Below are positions 8,072-16,494 of a stretch of 37,824 nucleotides of DNA, piece after piece. The notes below the pieces were generated by a model that worked only from the letters and a program-made list of their open reading frames with translations, was not told the DNA's origin and did not search any database. Origin of the DNA: JALZHR01 sp036389695 (GTDB taxonomy: Bacteria; Acidobacteriota; Blastocatellia; Pyrinomonadales; Pyrinomonadaceae); the NCBI GenBank assembly GCA_036389695.1, contig DASVWG010000404.1, forward strand, positions 1-37,824, written 5' to 3'. Position numbers and translations under genes: made by a program. The number at the start of each line of letters is the position of its first letter. Position 1 is the stretch's first letter.

Positions 8072-9619
8072 ATGGATGAATTATTAAACAATGCGCCATG
8101 CGGCTTTCTGGTTTTTGCCGACGACGGCAAAATCGTCGAGGTCAACGCGACTTTGCTGAAGCTGCTCGGTTACGAGCGCGACGAGCTCTGCCAGCTGCAC
8201 ATCGAAAAAATCTTTTCCGTCGCCGGTCGCATCTTTTATCAAACGCATTTTTTCCCGCTGCTCAAACTGAAAACGGAAGTCGAGGAAATTTACCTTTCGC
8301 TGCGCTCGAAATCCGGCTTGGACATTCCCGTTCTGGTTAATGCGGTGCGGCACGAGCGCGACGGCGCGATTTACAACGACTGCGTTTTGATGCCGATGCG
8401 CCAGCGCAATCAATACGAAGACGAAATCCTGCGGGCGAAAAAACTGGCGGAAGACGCGACGCGCGCCAAAGACGAATTTCTGTCGGTCGTCTCGCACGAA
8501 CTGCGCACGCCTCTGAACGGAATTCTCGGCTGGGCGCGGATTCTGCAAACCAGAAAACCCGACGCCGACACCATCAAACGCGCCATCGACGCCATCGCGC
8601 GCGGCGCTAAATCGCAATCGAAGCTCATCGAAGACATCCTGGATTTTACGCGCATTATTTCGGGCAAATTGCGGCTCGAAGTGCAAAAAGTCGATTTGGC
8701 GATGGTCGTCGAATCAGCCATCGACGTCGTCGCTCCGGCGGCAAACGCCAAAGACATTCGCCTGCAAACCGTTCTCGATTCCAACGCTTTCGTTTCGGGC
8801 GACGCCGCGCGTTTGCAGCAGGTTTTGTGGAATCTGCTCTCGAACGCCGTCAAGTTTACGCCGAAAGGCGGGCGCGTGCAGGTTCGACTTCAGCGCGTCA
8901 ATTCCAGCGTCGAAATCAGCGTCAGCGACACCGGCAGAGGCATCAGCGAGGATTTTCTGCCGTTCGTCTTCGAGCGTTTTAAGCAATCCGATAATTCGAC
9001 GACGCGGCGTTACGGCGGCTTGGGTTTGGGAATGGCGATAACGCGCCACATCGTCGAGCTGCACGGCGGCACTATCAAAGCGGAAAGCGCGGGCGAAGAT
9101 TTGGGCGCGACGTTTACCCTCAGCCTGCCCGTCACGATTTCTCTCGGCGAGCAGCCGACCGTTTCAACCGAAACGCGTGACCAACGTTCTGCGATTGACG
9201 AAGACGGTTTGCTGACGGCGTCTCTGCCGCGCCTTGATGAATTGCATGTTCTGATTGTCGACGACGAAGCGGACGCGCGCGATTTATTAGTCACCGTTTT
9301 GACGCAGCAGGGCGCGCGAGTTACCGCCGCCGCGACGGTCGCCGAAGCGGTCGAAGCTTTTCAGACCGAAGCGCCCGATTTGATTGTCAGCGACATCGAA
9401 ATGCCTGTCGAAGACGGTTTCGCGCTGATAAAAAAGCTGCGCGCTTTTAATCAAACGCGGGAAAGGAAAATTCCCGCCATCGCGCTGACCGCCCATGCCC
9501 GCGCGTCAGAACGCCTGAAAATTCTCTCCGCCGGTTATCAAACGCACCTCGCCAAACCCATCGAAACCGCCGAACTCGTCGCCGTCATCGCCAGCTTTGC
9601 CGATTTATCGAAACGATAA
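8072..9619 (+). CDS. PAS-domain hybrid histidine kinase with C-terminal receiver
   Basis: This is a 515-residue soluble sensor kinase. Residues 1-110 form a PAS domain (CGFLVFADDGKIVEVNATLL; GYERDEL). The HisKA domain has the phospho-acceptor H142 in SHELRTPLNG. The HATPase domain carries the N-box (LWNLLSNAVKF), DTGRGIS and the G2 region GGLGLGMAI. A receiver domain follows at about 388-510 (VLIVDDEADARDLL), with D441 in VSDIEMP as phosphoacceptor. There is no membrane segment, so the signal is cytoplasmic. The 15-bp gap to rsbQ indicates one transcript. The domain order PAS-HK-REC replaces the PAS-PP2C phosphatase RsbP found with RsbQ in Bacillus. The stop codon lies in the arm of palindrome A. 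No DNA-binding output partner is adjacent. Confidence 0.92.
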   Translation: MDELLNNAPCGFLVFADDGKIVEVNATLLKLLGYERDELCQLHIEKIFSVAGRIFYQTHFFPLLKLKTEVEEIYLSLRSKSGLDIPVLVNAVRHERDGAIYNDCVLMPMRQRNQYEDEILRAKKLAEDATRAKDEFLSVVSHELRTPLNGILGWARILQTRKPDADTIKRAIDAIARGAKSQSKLIEDILDFTRIISGKLRLEVQKVDLAMVVESAIDVVAPAANAKDIRLQTVLDSNAFVSGDAARLQQVLWNLLSNAVKFTPKGGRVQVRLQRVNSSVEISVSDTGRGISEDFLPFVFERFKQSDNSTTRRYGGLGLGMAITRHIVELHGGTIKAESAGEDLGATFTLSLPVTISLGEQPTVSTETRDQRSAIDEDGLLTASLPRLDELHVLIVDDEADARDLLVTVLTQQGARVTAAATVAEAVEAFQTEAPDLIVSDIEMPVEDGFALIKKLRAFNQTRERKIPAIALTAHARASERLKILSAGYQTHLAKPIETAELVAVIASFADLSKR

Positions 9620-9738
9620 ACGCGGAACGATGAACGCAAAAGTAATTTTGAATTAATGATTTCTGATAACTTAAAACTCAAAATTCAAAACTCAAAACTT
9701 TCTTTCGTTCATCGTTCATCGTTCCGCGTTCATCGTTT
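9611..9738. repeat. Palindrome A at a convergent junction, overlapping both stop codons
   Basis: Arms 9611-9636 and 9713-9738 match inversely at 25 of 26 positions. They are built from variants of ACGATGAACG, and the right arm has an extra tandem copy. The interior has repeated CAAAACT/TTTTGAA words. The stop codon of the histidine kinase (9617-9619) is in the left arm, and that of the FG-GAP gene (9737-9739) begins in the right arm. A bidirectional terminator is likely. Confidence 0.75.
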
Positions 9739-12427
9739 ACCTCAGCGTGACCGCGCGCGAAGCCTGACCGCCGAAGCTGCTGCGGACGGTGATGTTTTGC
9801 GGATTGACCGACCAGTTAAGGTCTGCGCTGTAGCGTCCGCCGCCGTTGTTGGTCAGCGTGCCGATGATTTGTCCGGTTGACGTGACCAGAACCTGCATCA
9901 CGGCGTTTGTTCGCGTGCTGGTCGCTTCGACGCGCAGACGACGATTTCCCGAATCATATTCCGCGCGCTGCATGGCGACCGTATCGCCCGCCGGAGTAAT
10001 GGTCAGCGTCGCCGAGCGTGACAATCCGTTTAAAGATGCGCCAATCGTTGTGGTCGCTGACGAAGAAACGTTCGTCGTATTGATTGTAAAACTCGCGCTC
10101 GTCGCGCCCGCCGGAATCGTCACGCTCGCCGGAACGGTAACGGACGGCGCGCTCGAACTCGAAAGCGAAACGGTCATCGGCGTCGAAGCCGCCGCGCTGA
10201 GCGTGACTGTTCCCTGCGACGAGCTTCCGCCCGCGACGCTCGCCGGATTTAAAGCCAAGCCGGACAAAACCGGAGCGTTCTGCGGCGGAGGCATCACGGT
10301 CACCACCGCGCTCTGCAGGGAATCTCCGAAATACGCCGTGATTGTCACGTCGGTCGGAGTGGAAACCGGATTGGCGATGAAATTGACATAAGCCGTATTC
10401 TGCGTCGAAAAGAAAATGCGCGTTGAGCGCGGAAGCGAAACGATGTCGGGACGACTGCTGCCGAGCATAATCGTTGCGCCTTCTCTCGGAGCGTTTGCAG
10501 CAAGCGATATAATCGCCTGCACGGCTTGATTGCTGCCTCCGACGATTGATGTCGGCGAGAGCGTAACCGATGAAATCGGAACATTCTCCGACGGCGCGTG
10601 AACGTTCATCACCGTGCTTTTGGTCACGCCGTTATAGCTGGCGGTGAAATTTACCGGCGTCGTCGTTCCGGTCGTCCAGGTTTGCATCGTAAAGCCCGCG
10701 GTAGATTGTCCCGCCGGAATCGTCACGCTCGAAGGCATCGACGTAATCAGATTCGGATTGTCGTTGGTCAGCATTACTGTAACGCCGCCGATTGGCGCGA
10801 CGTGTCCCTGCGTCAGGGAAACCTGACCGCCCGCATCATCTCCGCCGAAAATGCCGTTTGCAACCTGAATCGAATCGAGCGCAAGCGGCTCGCTGGGCGG
10901 CGTCACCGTTAAATTCACGCTCCGGCTGCCGAGGCTGCTGTGCCGGACCGTTATGGTTACGGTTTGCGTCGTCGTGACCGGCTTCGTTTCAATCTTAAAG
11001 CGCAGGTTCGTCATTCCGGCTGCCATTAACATCGGCGGCGAAGTCTGCGAAAAACCTAAGAAGGCGACCGACGGATTTGTGTTCGATGCCGTGAACGTCA
11101 AACCGCCCGTAGGCGCGACCGCTCCGGCGACAAGAGGAATATTGACTTCCGCAATCGAGCCGCCGAGAACGCTTGCCGGCTCGACGCTCAATGTTCCGAG
11201 TGCGGCTGAGCGAGGCGAAACGCCGCTGGTATTCGTCAGGATTATCATACCGACAGTCGTGCCGCCGACATTGTTGTAAAATCGCGCGGCAACGTCGGGC
11301 TTGCCGTCGGCGTTAAAATCAGCCGTAATCGGCAAAAGCGCGGCGAGCTGGATTCTGCCGTTACCGGGACGTATGTGGCGCGTAATCGATTGAAACGTTC
11401 CGTTGCCGTTGCCGAGCATCACGCCGAATGCGCCGTCGCTGATATTACCGCCGCAACAGTATGAAAATCCGATGCCGACATCCTGACGACCGTCGCGGTT
11501 ATAATCGCCGAGCGTCAGCCAAGCGCCACGCTGACCGAGCGAATCGACGATGAAAGTCGGAGCGCGAAAAGTGCCGTCGCCGTTTCCCAGACAGACGCCG
11601 TATTTGCTTTCGGCGTCAGCCGCGGCGATTAAATCCTGAAATCCGTCGCCGTTAAAATCGTGGATGACGACGTCCGTGTTGTTTACGTTATCAATAATGA
11701 GAATGTCGGGCATCTGCCGAAAAGTGCCGTCGCCGTTGCCCTGCAAAATCAAAACTTTTCCGAAAGCCGCCGCCGCCGCAACGTCCGCAATTCCGTCGTT
11801 ATTAAAATCGCCGGGTTTCAGCATCGCGGGCGGAGTTCCGACATCCATCTGTCGCGGCGGCTGAAAAGTGCCGTCGCCGTTTCCGGTAAAAATCGTCACG
11901 GTCTGGTAATTGACGCAAAACGAAGTGCAGCCGGACGGGTCGGAGGTCATCAAATCATCACGCCCGTCGCGGTTGAAATCGGCGGCAACTATCGAACTCG
12001 GCGATGCGCCGCCCGCGTTTGTCGGGATTCTCGTAACCGTTCCAAAATTGCCGTCGCCGCTGCCGAGAAAAACTCCGATTTCTCTCGGTCCGTAAATTGA
12101 AACGGCGATGTCCAATCGCCCGTCGCCGTTAAAATCGCCTTTCGCGATTCCCGACATACTGGTTCCGACCGGAAATTTCCGGTTCGGCTGAAACGTGGCG
12201 TTCCCGTTTCCGAGCAGAATTTCAAGGTCGAGACCGGCGGTGGCAATATCAACGCGCCCGTCGCCGTTAAAATCCGCCGTGAGCTGATATTGCCCGCCCG
12301 CCTGAATTTGCCTGCCGCTAAAGGTTACGCCCTGCGCCGAAGCCTCAGCGACAAAAAAGAAAAGCAGACAGGCGCACGCTAATGCCAAGCAAAACTTTCC
12401 GCTGAAAAACGATGCAATTTTCGCCAT
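9737..12427 (-). CDS. Secreted FG-GAP/VCBS propeller protein with C-terminal Ig-like repeats
   Basis: This is an 896-residue exported protein with a signal peptide (FCLALACACLLFFFVAEASA). About seven FG-GAP/VCBS blades follow (DFNGDGRVDIA, DFNGDGRLDIAV, DFNRDGRDDLM, DFNNDGIADVA, DFNGDGFQDLI, DYNRDGRQDVG, DFNADGKPDVA). Each has a DxDGxxD-type calcium loop, together likely forming one beta-propeller (about 35-400). Four Ig-like repeats of about 90-110 residues follow (PASVLGGS, FGGDDAGG, PTSIVGGS, PASVAGGS), then a unique C-terminal beta domain. Such proteins are usually surface or extracellular adhesion or ligand-binding proteins; no catalytic motif is seen. The start is fixed by GGGGAGG four bases before ATG 12427. 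Confidence 0.85.
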   Translation of the reverse strand: MAKIASFFSGKFCLALACACLLFFFVAEASAQGVTFSGRQIQAGGQYQLTADFNGDGRVDIATAGLDLEILLGNGNATFQPNRKFPVGTSMSGIAKGDFNGDGRLDIAVSIYGPREIGVFLGSGDGNFGTVTRIPTNAGGASPSSIVAADFNRDGRDDLMTSDPSGCTSFCVNYQTVTIFTGNGDGTFQPPRQMDVGTPPAMLKPGDFNNDGIADVAAAAAFGKVLILQGNGDGTFRQMPDILIIDNVNNTDVVIHDFNGDGFQDLIAAADAESKYGVCLGNGDGTFRAPTFIVDSLGQRGAWLTLGDYNRDGRQDVGIGFSYCCGGNISDGAFGVMLGNGNGTFQSITRHIRPGNGRIQLAALLPITADFNADGKPDVAARFYNNVGGTTVGMIILTNTSGVSPRSAALGTLSVEPASVLGGSIAEVNIPLVAGAVAPTGGLTFTASNTNPSVAFLGFSQTSPPMLMAAGMTNLRFKIETKPVTTTQTVTITVRHSSLGSRSVNLTVTPPSEPLALDSIQVANGIFGGDDAGGQVSLTQGHVAPIGGVTVMLTNDNPNLITSMPSSVTIPAGQSTAGFTMQTWTTGTTTPVNFTASYNGVTKSTVMNVHAPSENVPISSVTLSPTSIVGGSNQAVQAIISLAANAPREGATIMLGSSRPDIVSLPRSTRIFFSTQNTAYVNFIANPVSTPTDVTITAYFGDSLQSAVVTVMPPPQNAPVLSGLALNPASVAGGSSSQGTVTLSAAASTPMTVSLSSSSAPSVTVPASVTIPAGATSASFTINTTNVSSSATTTIGASLNGLSRSATLTITPAGDTVAMQRAEYDSGNRRLRVEATSTRTNAVMQVLVTSTGQIIGTLTNNGGGRYSADLNWSVNPQNITVRSSFGGQASRAVTLR

Positions 12428-12606
12428 TTCGACCTCCCCAATTCACAGTCGTCAAAAAATTTTATTTATGGAAGATTCGCAATCGACACTTTTCCCAAAA
12501 CGCCAATCACGGACGCTTGATAGAGTAGTCCTTGAAGCTGCGCGGAAAATACACGGAATTTATAAGAATTTAATTAGATGAATTCAGCGCGGATTATTTT
12601 GAAAGA

Positions 12607-13218
12607 TTAGCGGCGGGGAATCGGCTGTTTTTCCTTTAAATGCGCCGTCGTGTGTTCGGTCACGGAAGAGAAAACATCGCTTGATTCGGGCAGTTGAAGC
12701 TCATTTGTCCCGGCATCGTTCAAATCGAGCCGGCGCTGATTTTGCGCGTCGGTCGATTTATCGGGCAGGCTCTTGCGGGGAACGGTAAAAAACAAGGCGT
12801 TGATGATAAAACTCAAACCAATGAAAAAAGTCACTACTCCCGCGCCGGCGACCATAAAAATGCCTTTGTCGCCCACTAAAAGTGCGGCGTAAAAAAACGC
12901 TATCGCCGCGCCAACGCCTATTGAAGAGATAAGCACGCCCGTGCGGACGCGGCGCATACGTTTTTCTTCCGGCGATTCCAGAAATTTTTCGATTGCGGGC
13001 AAGACGTCTTCGGCAATCTTTTCCATTTCCTTCGCCGTCTGCACCTCGCGAATCCGCGCGGCAAACGCGTGCCCGATTTCGTCGCGCGCCGAAGCCGCCG
13101 AAGCCGTAATATTGTCCGGACGCTCCAACGCAAAACGAACGGGGCGCAAATCCGTCCCGCACGCGCGGCAAAACTGATTCGACTGCCGCTCTTCCAACCC
13201 GCAACCCGGACAAAACAT
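12607..13218 (-). CDS. Zinc-ribbon membrane protein of unknown function
   Basis: This is a 203-residue protein that opens with a zinc ribbon (CPGCG at residues 3-7, CRACG at 17-21). A charged helical stretch (about 45-90, with IREVQTAKEMEKIAEDVLP) follows, then two membrane segments (TGVLISSIGVGAAIAFFYAA and IFMVAGAGVVTFFIGLSFII) and a polar tail. The family is frequent in Acidobacteriota and has no assigned role. A GAGGAG site lies 11 bp before ATG 13218. It is read in the same direction as the FG-GAP gene, but 179 bp separate them, so co-transcription is doubtful. I found no terminator or operator in that gap (12428-12606). Confidence 0.7.
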   Translation of the reverse strand: MFCPGCGLEERQSNQFCRACGTDLRPVRFALERPDNITASAASARDEIGHAFAARIREVQTAKEMEKIAEDVLPAIEKFLESPEEKRMRRVRTGVLISSIGVGAAIAFFYAALLVGDKGIFMVAGAGVVTFFIGLSFIINALFFTVPRKSLPDKSTDAQNQRRLDLNDAGTNELQLPESSDVFSSVTEHTTAHLKEKQPIPRR

Positions 13219-13300
13219 ATTTTGGGAATCTCCTCGAATTTTGATTTTGAATCAACCGGAAAATTATACGCCCAAAACTTTATTTTAGTTCGATGCTGTC

Positions 13301-14152
13301 TTATTTAACCTTGCTGACGGGCATTTCCTTGCCGTCGGCGCGGATGAAGGTGCCGGTCGTCAGGCTCGCGTCGTCGAAGATGAATCTGTCCGAGCCTTTG
13401 CTCGAGTCTTCCGAGACGAAGCTGTTGGCGCCTGTATCGGCAAAGAAAATCATTGTGCCCGTGCCTTTCGCCCATTTGATTTCATACGCCATTTTGACCG
13501 GCTTGACCGTGCAGGTCGTGTCGCCGACTTTGTAAGTGCCTTCGAAATTGCCCGTTTTATTGGCAGCGTTGTTTTTGGCGTCTTCCTTGAAATAGCCGAG
13601 CAGCGTCGAGCCGTCGGTGTATTTGATGTCCGATATTTTCCACGCGGAATTCTGCCGCCTGAGCGTGTAAATCAGCGTGTCTTTGCGGTCGAAGTTTTGA
13701 AACGTGACGACGACCGTCGCTTTCTCGCCCTCGATTTTCGGCGCGCCGATTTTGAAGTTTTTAATCTCAATTTCCTGCGCGTTGTAAAACGGGTCGAAAT
13801 CCAGCACGCCGACTTCGTCCTTGTGCGTCGTCAAATCTTTCCACATCAAATCGGCGAGCGTTTTATCGAAATATTTGTCGAGCAATTTGCGGCTGTTGCC
13901 GTCGAGAATCACGCCGCTGTCTTTATCGTGCGTTTTGTATAAATCTTTAATGAGCGCCTCGGGCGCGTTCTGCTGCGCCTCGCCGCCGACATTGGCGGCA
14001 GTCGTGTCGGTCGTTTCGACATTCGCATTCGGCTCGACGGTCGTAGTGTTTATGGCGTTATTCGTCGCTTCGTTTCGATTGGCGGTAGCGCAGCTAAAAG
14101 TCGAAATCAAAATTGTCAGAAGCAGAATCGATTTTGTTATTTTTTTGTTCAT
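13301..14152 (-). CDS. Lipoprotein with DUF3828-like domain
   Basis: The protein has 283 residues from ATG 14152; an in-frame TTG at 14167 adds five residues with no better ribosome site. The N-terminus is a lipoprotein-like signal (SILLLTILISTFSC), although FSC is not an ideal lipobox, followed by an Asn/Thr-rich linker. The central part (LIKDLYKTHDKDSGVIL; LLDKYFDKTLADLMW; DFDPFYNAQE) resembles DUF3828, a domain of small periplasmic proteins with an NTF2-like fold. The C-terminus (GTYKVGDTTCTVKPVKMAYE) looks like a second beta domain. It is probably anchored in a membrane and faces the periplasm. The function is unknown. Confidence 0.7.
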   Translation of the reverse strand: MNKKITKSILLLTILISTFSCATANRNEATNNAINTTTVEPNANVETTDTTAANVGGEAQQNAPEALIKDLYKTHDKDSGVILDGNSRKLLDKYFDKTLADLMWKDLTTHKDEVGVLDFDPFYNAQEIEIKNFKIGAPKIEGEKATVVVTFQNFDRKDTLIYTLRRQNSAWKISDIKYTDGSTLLGYFKEDAKNNAANKTGNFEGTYKVGDTTCTVKPVKMAYEIKWAKGTGTMIFFADTGANSFVSEDSSKGSDRFIFDDASLTTGTFIRADGKEMPVSKVK

Positions 14153-14180
14153 AATTGTTTGTTTCAAAAATCTTCGCGTC

Positions 14181-14254
14181 CTTTGCGAAAAACTTTGCGT
14201 CCTTTGCGGTTAAAAGAAAAGATTAACCGCAAAGAGCGCAAAGGTTTCGCAAAG
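14181..14254. repeat. Palindrome B, member of the CTTTGCG word family
   Basis: Arms 14181-14213 and 14223-14254 are near-perfect inverses built from tandem CTTTGCG/CGCAAAG words. A further CGCAAAGG copy follows to about 14264. The 21 nt from 14223 recur exactly at 36507-36527 in palindrome C. The repeat lies between the M1 peptidase stop and the lipoprotein start and may terminate or process the transcript. Confidence 0.8.
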
Positions 14255-14283
14255 AACGCAAAGGTTTATTTTTCGTGTAGTTT

Positions 14284-16227
14284 CTAACTTTTCCAATTCA
14301 AAATCGTGTCCACGCTCGCCTGCGTTATCGGGTGGTAACCGGGACGCGCTTTGGCGTAGATGGCTTTGGCTCGCTCGGTTCCTTCGGGCGTTTTCACGAG
14401 TTCTTCAAACAAAGGCTTGACGAATTTGCGCCGCCCGATTGACGTCAGAAATTCTTCGAGCCGCGCGTCAGCCGCCGCGTATTTATTTTTAATCGACATC
14501 ATCAGCCATTGAAACGCGATTTCCGAATTGCCCGTTTTGGTTAAGCCGAACGCGCCGTCCAGCTCTGTCATTCGCTGCGCGCCCAAATCCGCCGGTAAGG
14601 TTTTCAGAAAATGCAGTCGTTCCTGCGTCGTCCAATCGTTCCACTGCACGCCGCCAGCCGCGATTTTGCCGCTCGCGTAATCGTTTGCCTGCGCGGCGAC
14701 TTTGGTAAAAGCGTCCGAAGCGGGCTGCGGCGCGTTTTTCGGCAAGCCCGGTTTGGAAATCCATTCGTCAATGTCCGCTTGCGTGACCGCATTCGGATTC
14801 GCCGAAATTAGATTTTTGCTCAGATAATCGACGAAAGTTTCGGTCGTGATGCTTTGAAAAGCGTGGCTGTCGAAATATCCGCGCACGAACGCATCGAATT
14901 TTTCGCGCCCGACTGTCTCTTCCAGATGTCTTAAAAACAACGCGCCTTTTTCATACGGCACGCCCGTAAAGCCGTCGTCCGGGTCGCGTCCTTTCAAATC
15001 GACGTGCAGAATCTGGTCGGGTTCTTTCAGGTCAGCCATTTCTTCTTCGAGCGAGCGCCTGCCCAAAGTCGCTTCCATCTCTCGACGCGGCGCGCCGTAA
15101 ACCGCCTCGATAATTCTGCGCTCCAGATAAGTCGTGAAACCTTCGTTGAGCCAGAAATCGCGCCACGTCGCGTTCGTCACCAGATTGCCCGACCACGAAT
15201 GCGCCAGCTCGTGCGCGACGAGTGAAACAAGGCTTTTATCGCCCGCCAGAACCGTCGGCGTAGCAAATGTCAGCATCGGATTTTCCATTCCGCCGAACGG
15301 AAAGCTCGGCGGCAGAACCAGCAAATCATAACGTCCCCAACGATACGCGCCGAAAATCTTTTCCGTCGCTTCGACCATCTTTTCCGTGTCGGCAAACTCG
15401 CTCGCGGCTTTATCGACGACCGACGGCTCGGCGTAAACTCCGGTACGCGCGCCGAGCGAGCGAAACTGCAAATCGCCGACGGCTATCGCAATCAGGTATG
15501 ACGGAATCGGATGCGTCATCTTGAAATTGTAATCGCCGCCGCGCGCCGCGTCCTGCGAATTGCCTTCGGCGCTCATCACCGCCAGCAGATTCTGCGGCGT
15601 GCGGACGTGCGCGGTATAAGTGACGCGCACCTGCGGCGAATCCTGCAAAGGAATAAACGAGCGGGCGTGAATCGCCTGCGCCTGCGAAAACATAAACGGC
15701 GTTTTTTTGCCCGCCGTCTGCTGCGGCTCCAGCCACTGCAAGCCGGAAGCCGTCGGGCTGGTCGAATAAGAAACGCGGACGCGCGAAGCATTTGCCGGAA
15801 GCTGAATGTTAAGCGGCGCGCCGAGAATTTTATCCGCCGCGCCGACATTGAAAGTGGTCGCCGCGTAATTTCCGCTCTCGTCGGAAGCTTCGACCTTTTC
15901 GATATTCAAGTCGCGCGTGTCCAGAACAAGCTGCGAAGCTTTCGCGCCCGCTTCCGGTTTTATCTGTAAAGTCGCGGTTCCCTGCAGAATTTTCTTATCG
16001 AACAAAACATTCCAGTCGAGGTCGATATGACTGACTCTGACTTCCTGCGGATTCGAATAGGAATGAACGTCCTCGACCTTTGCAGACGTCTGCGGCGTCG
16101 CGCCCGGCGACGTCGGCGGCGCGTTGTTTTGCGTTTGCGGCGTCGTTGCGCAGGCGGACAGAAGAATCGCGCCCGTGGTCAGCGCAGCCAGAAAAAGAAT
16201 CGCGGGATTTTTAATTTTCGTCAGCAT
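14284..16227 (-). CDS. M1-family zinc aminopeptidase, lipoprotein
   Basis: This is a 647-residue exported metallopeptidase of the leukotriene-A4-hydrolase branch. The lipobox LSAC follows a hydrophobic stretch (ILFLAALTTGAILLSAC). The exopeptidase motif is GGMENP. Zinc ligands are H339 and H343 of HELAH with E362 in WLNEGF, at the standard 18-residue spacing, and E340 is the catalytic base. The C-terminal helical LTA4H-type domain (LHFLKTLPADLGAQR; YHPITQASVD) is complete. It probably trims peptides in the periplasm. I chose ATG 16227 rather than the TTG at 16248, because a strong GGAGG lies eight bases before it and the lipoprotein signal then begins MLTKIKN. Palindromes flank it on both sides. 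Confidence 0.92.
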   Translation of the reverse strand: MLTKIKNPAILFLAALTTGAILLSACATTPQTQNNAPPTSPGATPQTSAKVEDVHSYSNPQEVRVSHIDLDWNVLFDKKILQGTATLQIKPEAGAKASQLVLDTRDLNIEKVEASDESGNYAATTFNVGAADKILGAPLNIQLPANASRVRVSYSTSPTASGLQWLEPQQTAGKKTPFMFSQAQAIHARSFIPLQDSPQVRVTYTAHVRTPQNLLAVMSAEGNSQDAARGGDYNFKMTHPIPSYLIAIAVGDLQFRSLGARTGVYAEPSVVDKAASEFADTEKMVEATEKIFGAYRWGRYDLLVLPPSFPFGGMENPMLTFATPTVLAGDKSLVSLVAHELAHSWSGNLVTNATWRDFWLNEGFTTYLERRIIEAVYGAPRREMEATLGRRSLEEEMADLKEPDQILHVDLKGRDPDDGFTGVPYEKGALFLRHLEETVGREKFDAFVRGYFDSHAFQSITTETFVDYLSKNLISANPNAVTQADIDEWISKPGLPKNAPQPASDAFTKVAAQANDYASGKIAAGGVQWNDWTTQERLHFLKTLPADLGAQRMTELDGAFGLTKTGNSEIAFQWLMMSIKNKYAAADARLEEFLTSIGRRKFVKPLFEELVKTPEGTERAKAIYAKARPGYHPITQASVDTILNWKS

Positions 16228-16332
16228 TTCGTAAACCTCCGGAATCAAAATTTAATCGACATTCGGGGAGATTAAAAAATATTTATTTCCGATTATAAAT
16301 TCAGTTGACGAAAAACGCGATGCGAAATGAAA

Positions 16333-16481
16333 AAATGCGGAATGCGGAGTGCGAAATGGGGAATTAGTTATAAATTTTGAATTTTGAATTTTGAATTTTG
16401 AATTTTAAGTAACCGAAAATCATTAATTCAAAATTTAAAATTCATAACTCAAAACTTTCTTTTGTTCCGCATTCCGCATTT
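16333..16481. repeat. Palindrome D with heptameric tandem repeat
   Basis: Arms 16333-16348 and 16466-16481 are perfect 16-nt inverses composed of GCGGAAT words. Between them, at about 16373-16408, TTTTGAA is repeated five times in tandem, and inverse words (TTCAAAA, CTCAAAAC) follow. The gap 16228-16494 contains no ORF. It resembles short tandemly repeated repetitive sequences embedded in a long hairpin. Confidence 0.75.
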
Positions 16482-16494
16482 AAAATGTTCGCTT

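Noticed and set aside
16373..16408. Tandem repeats considered as a CRISPR array
   Set aside because: The unit is a 7-bp word with no spacers, and no cas genes are present.
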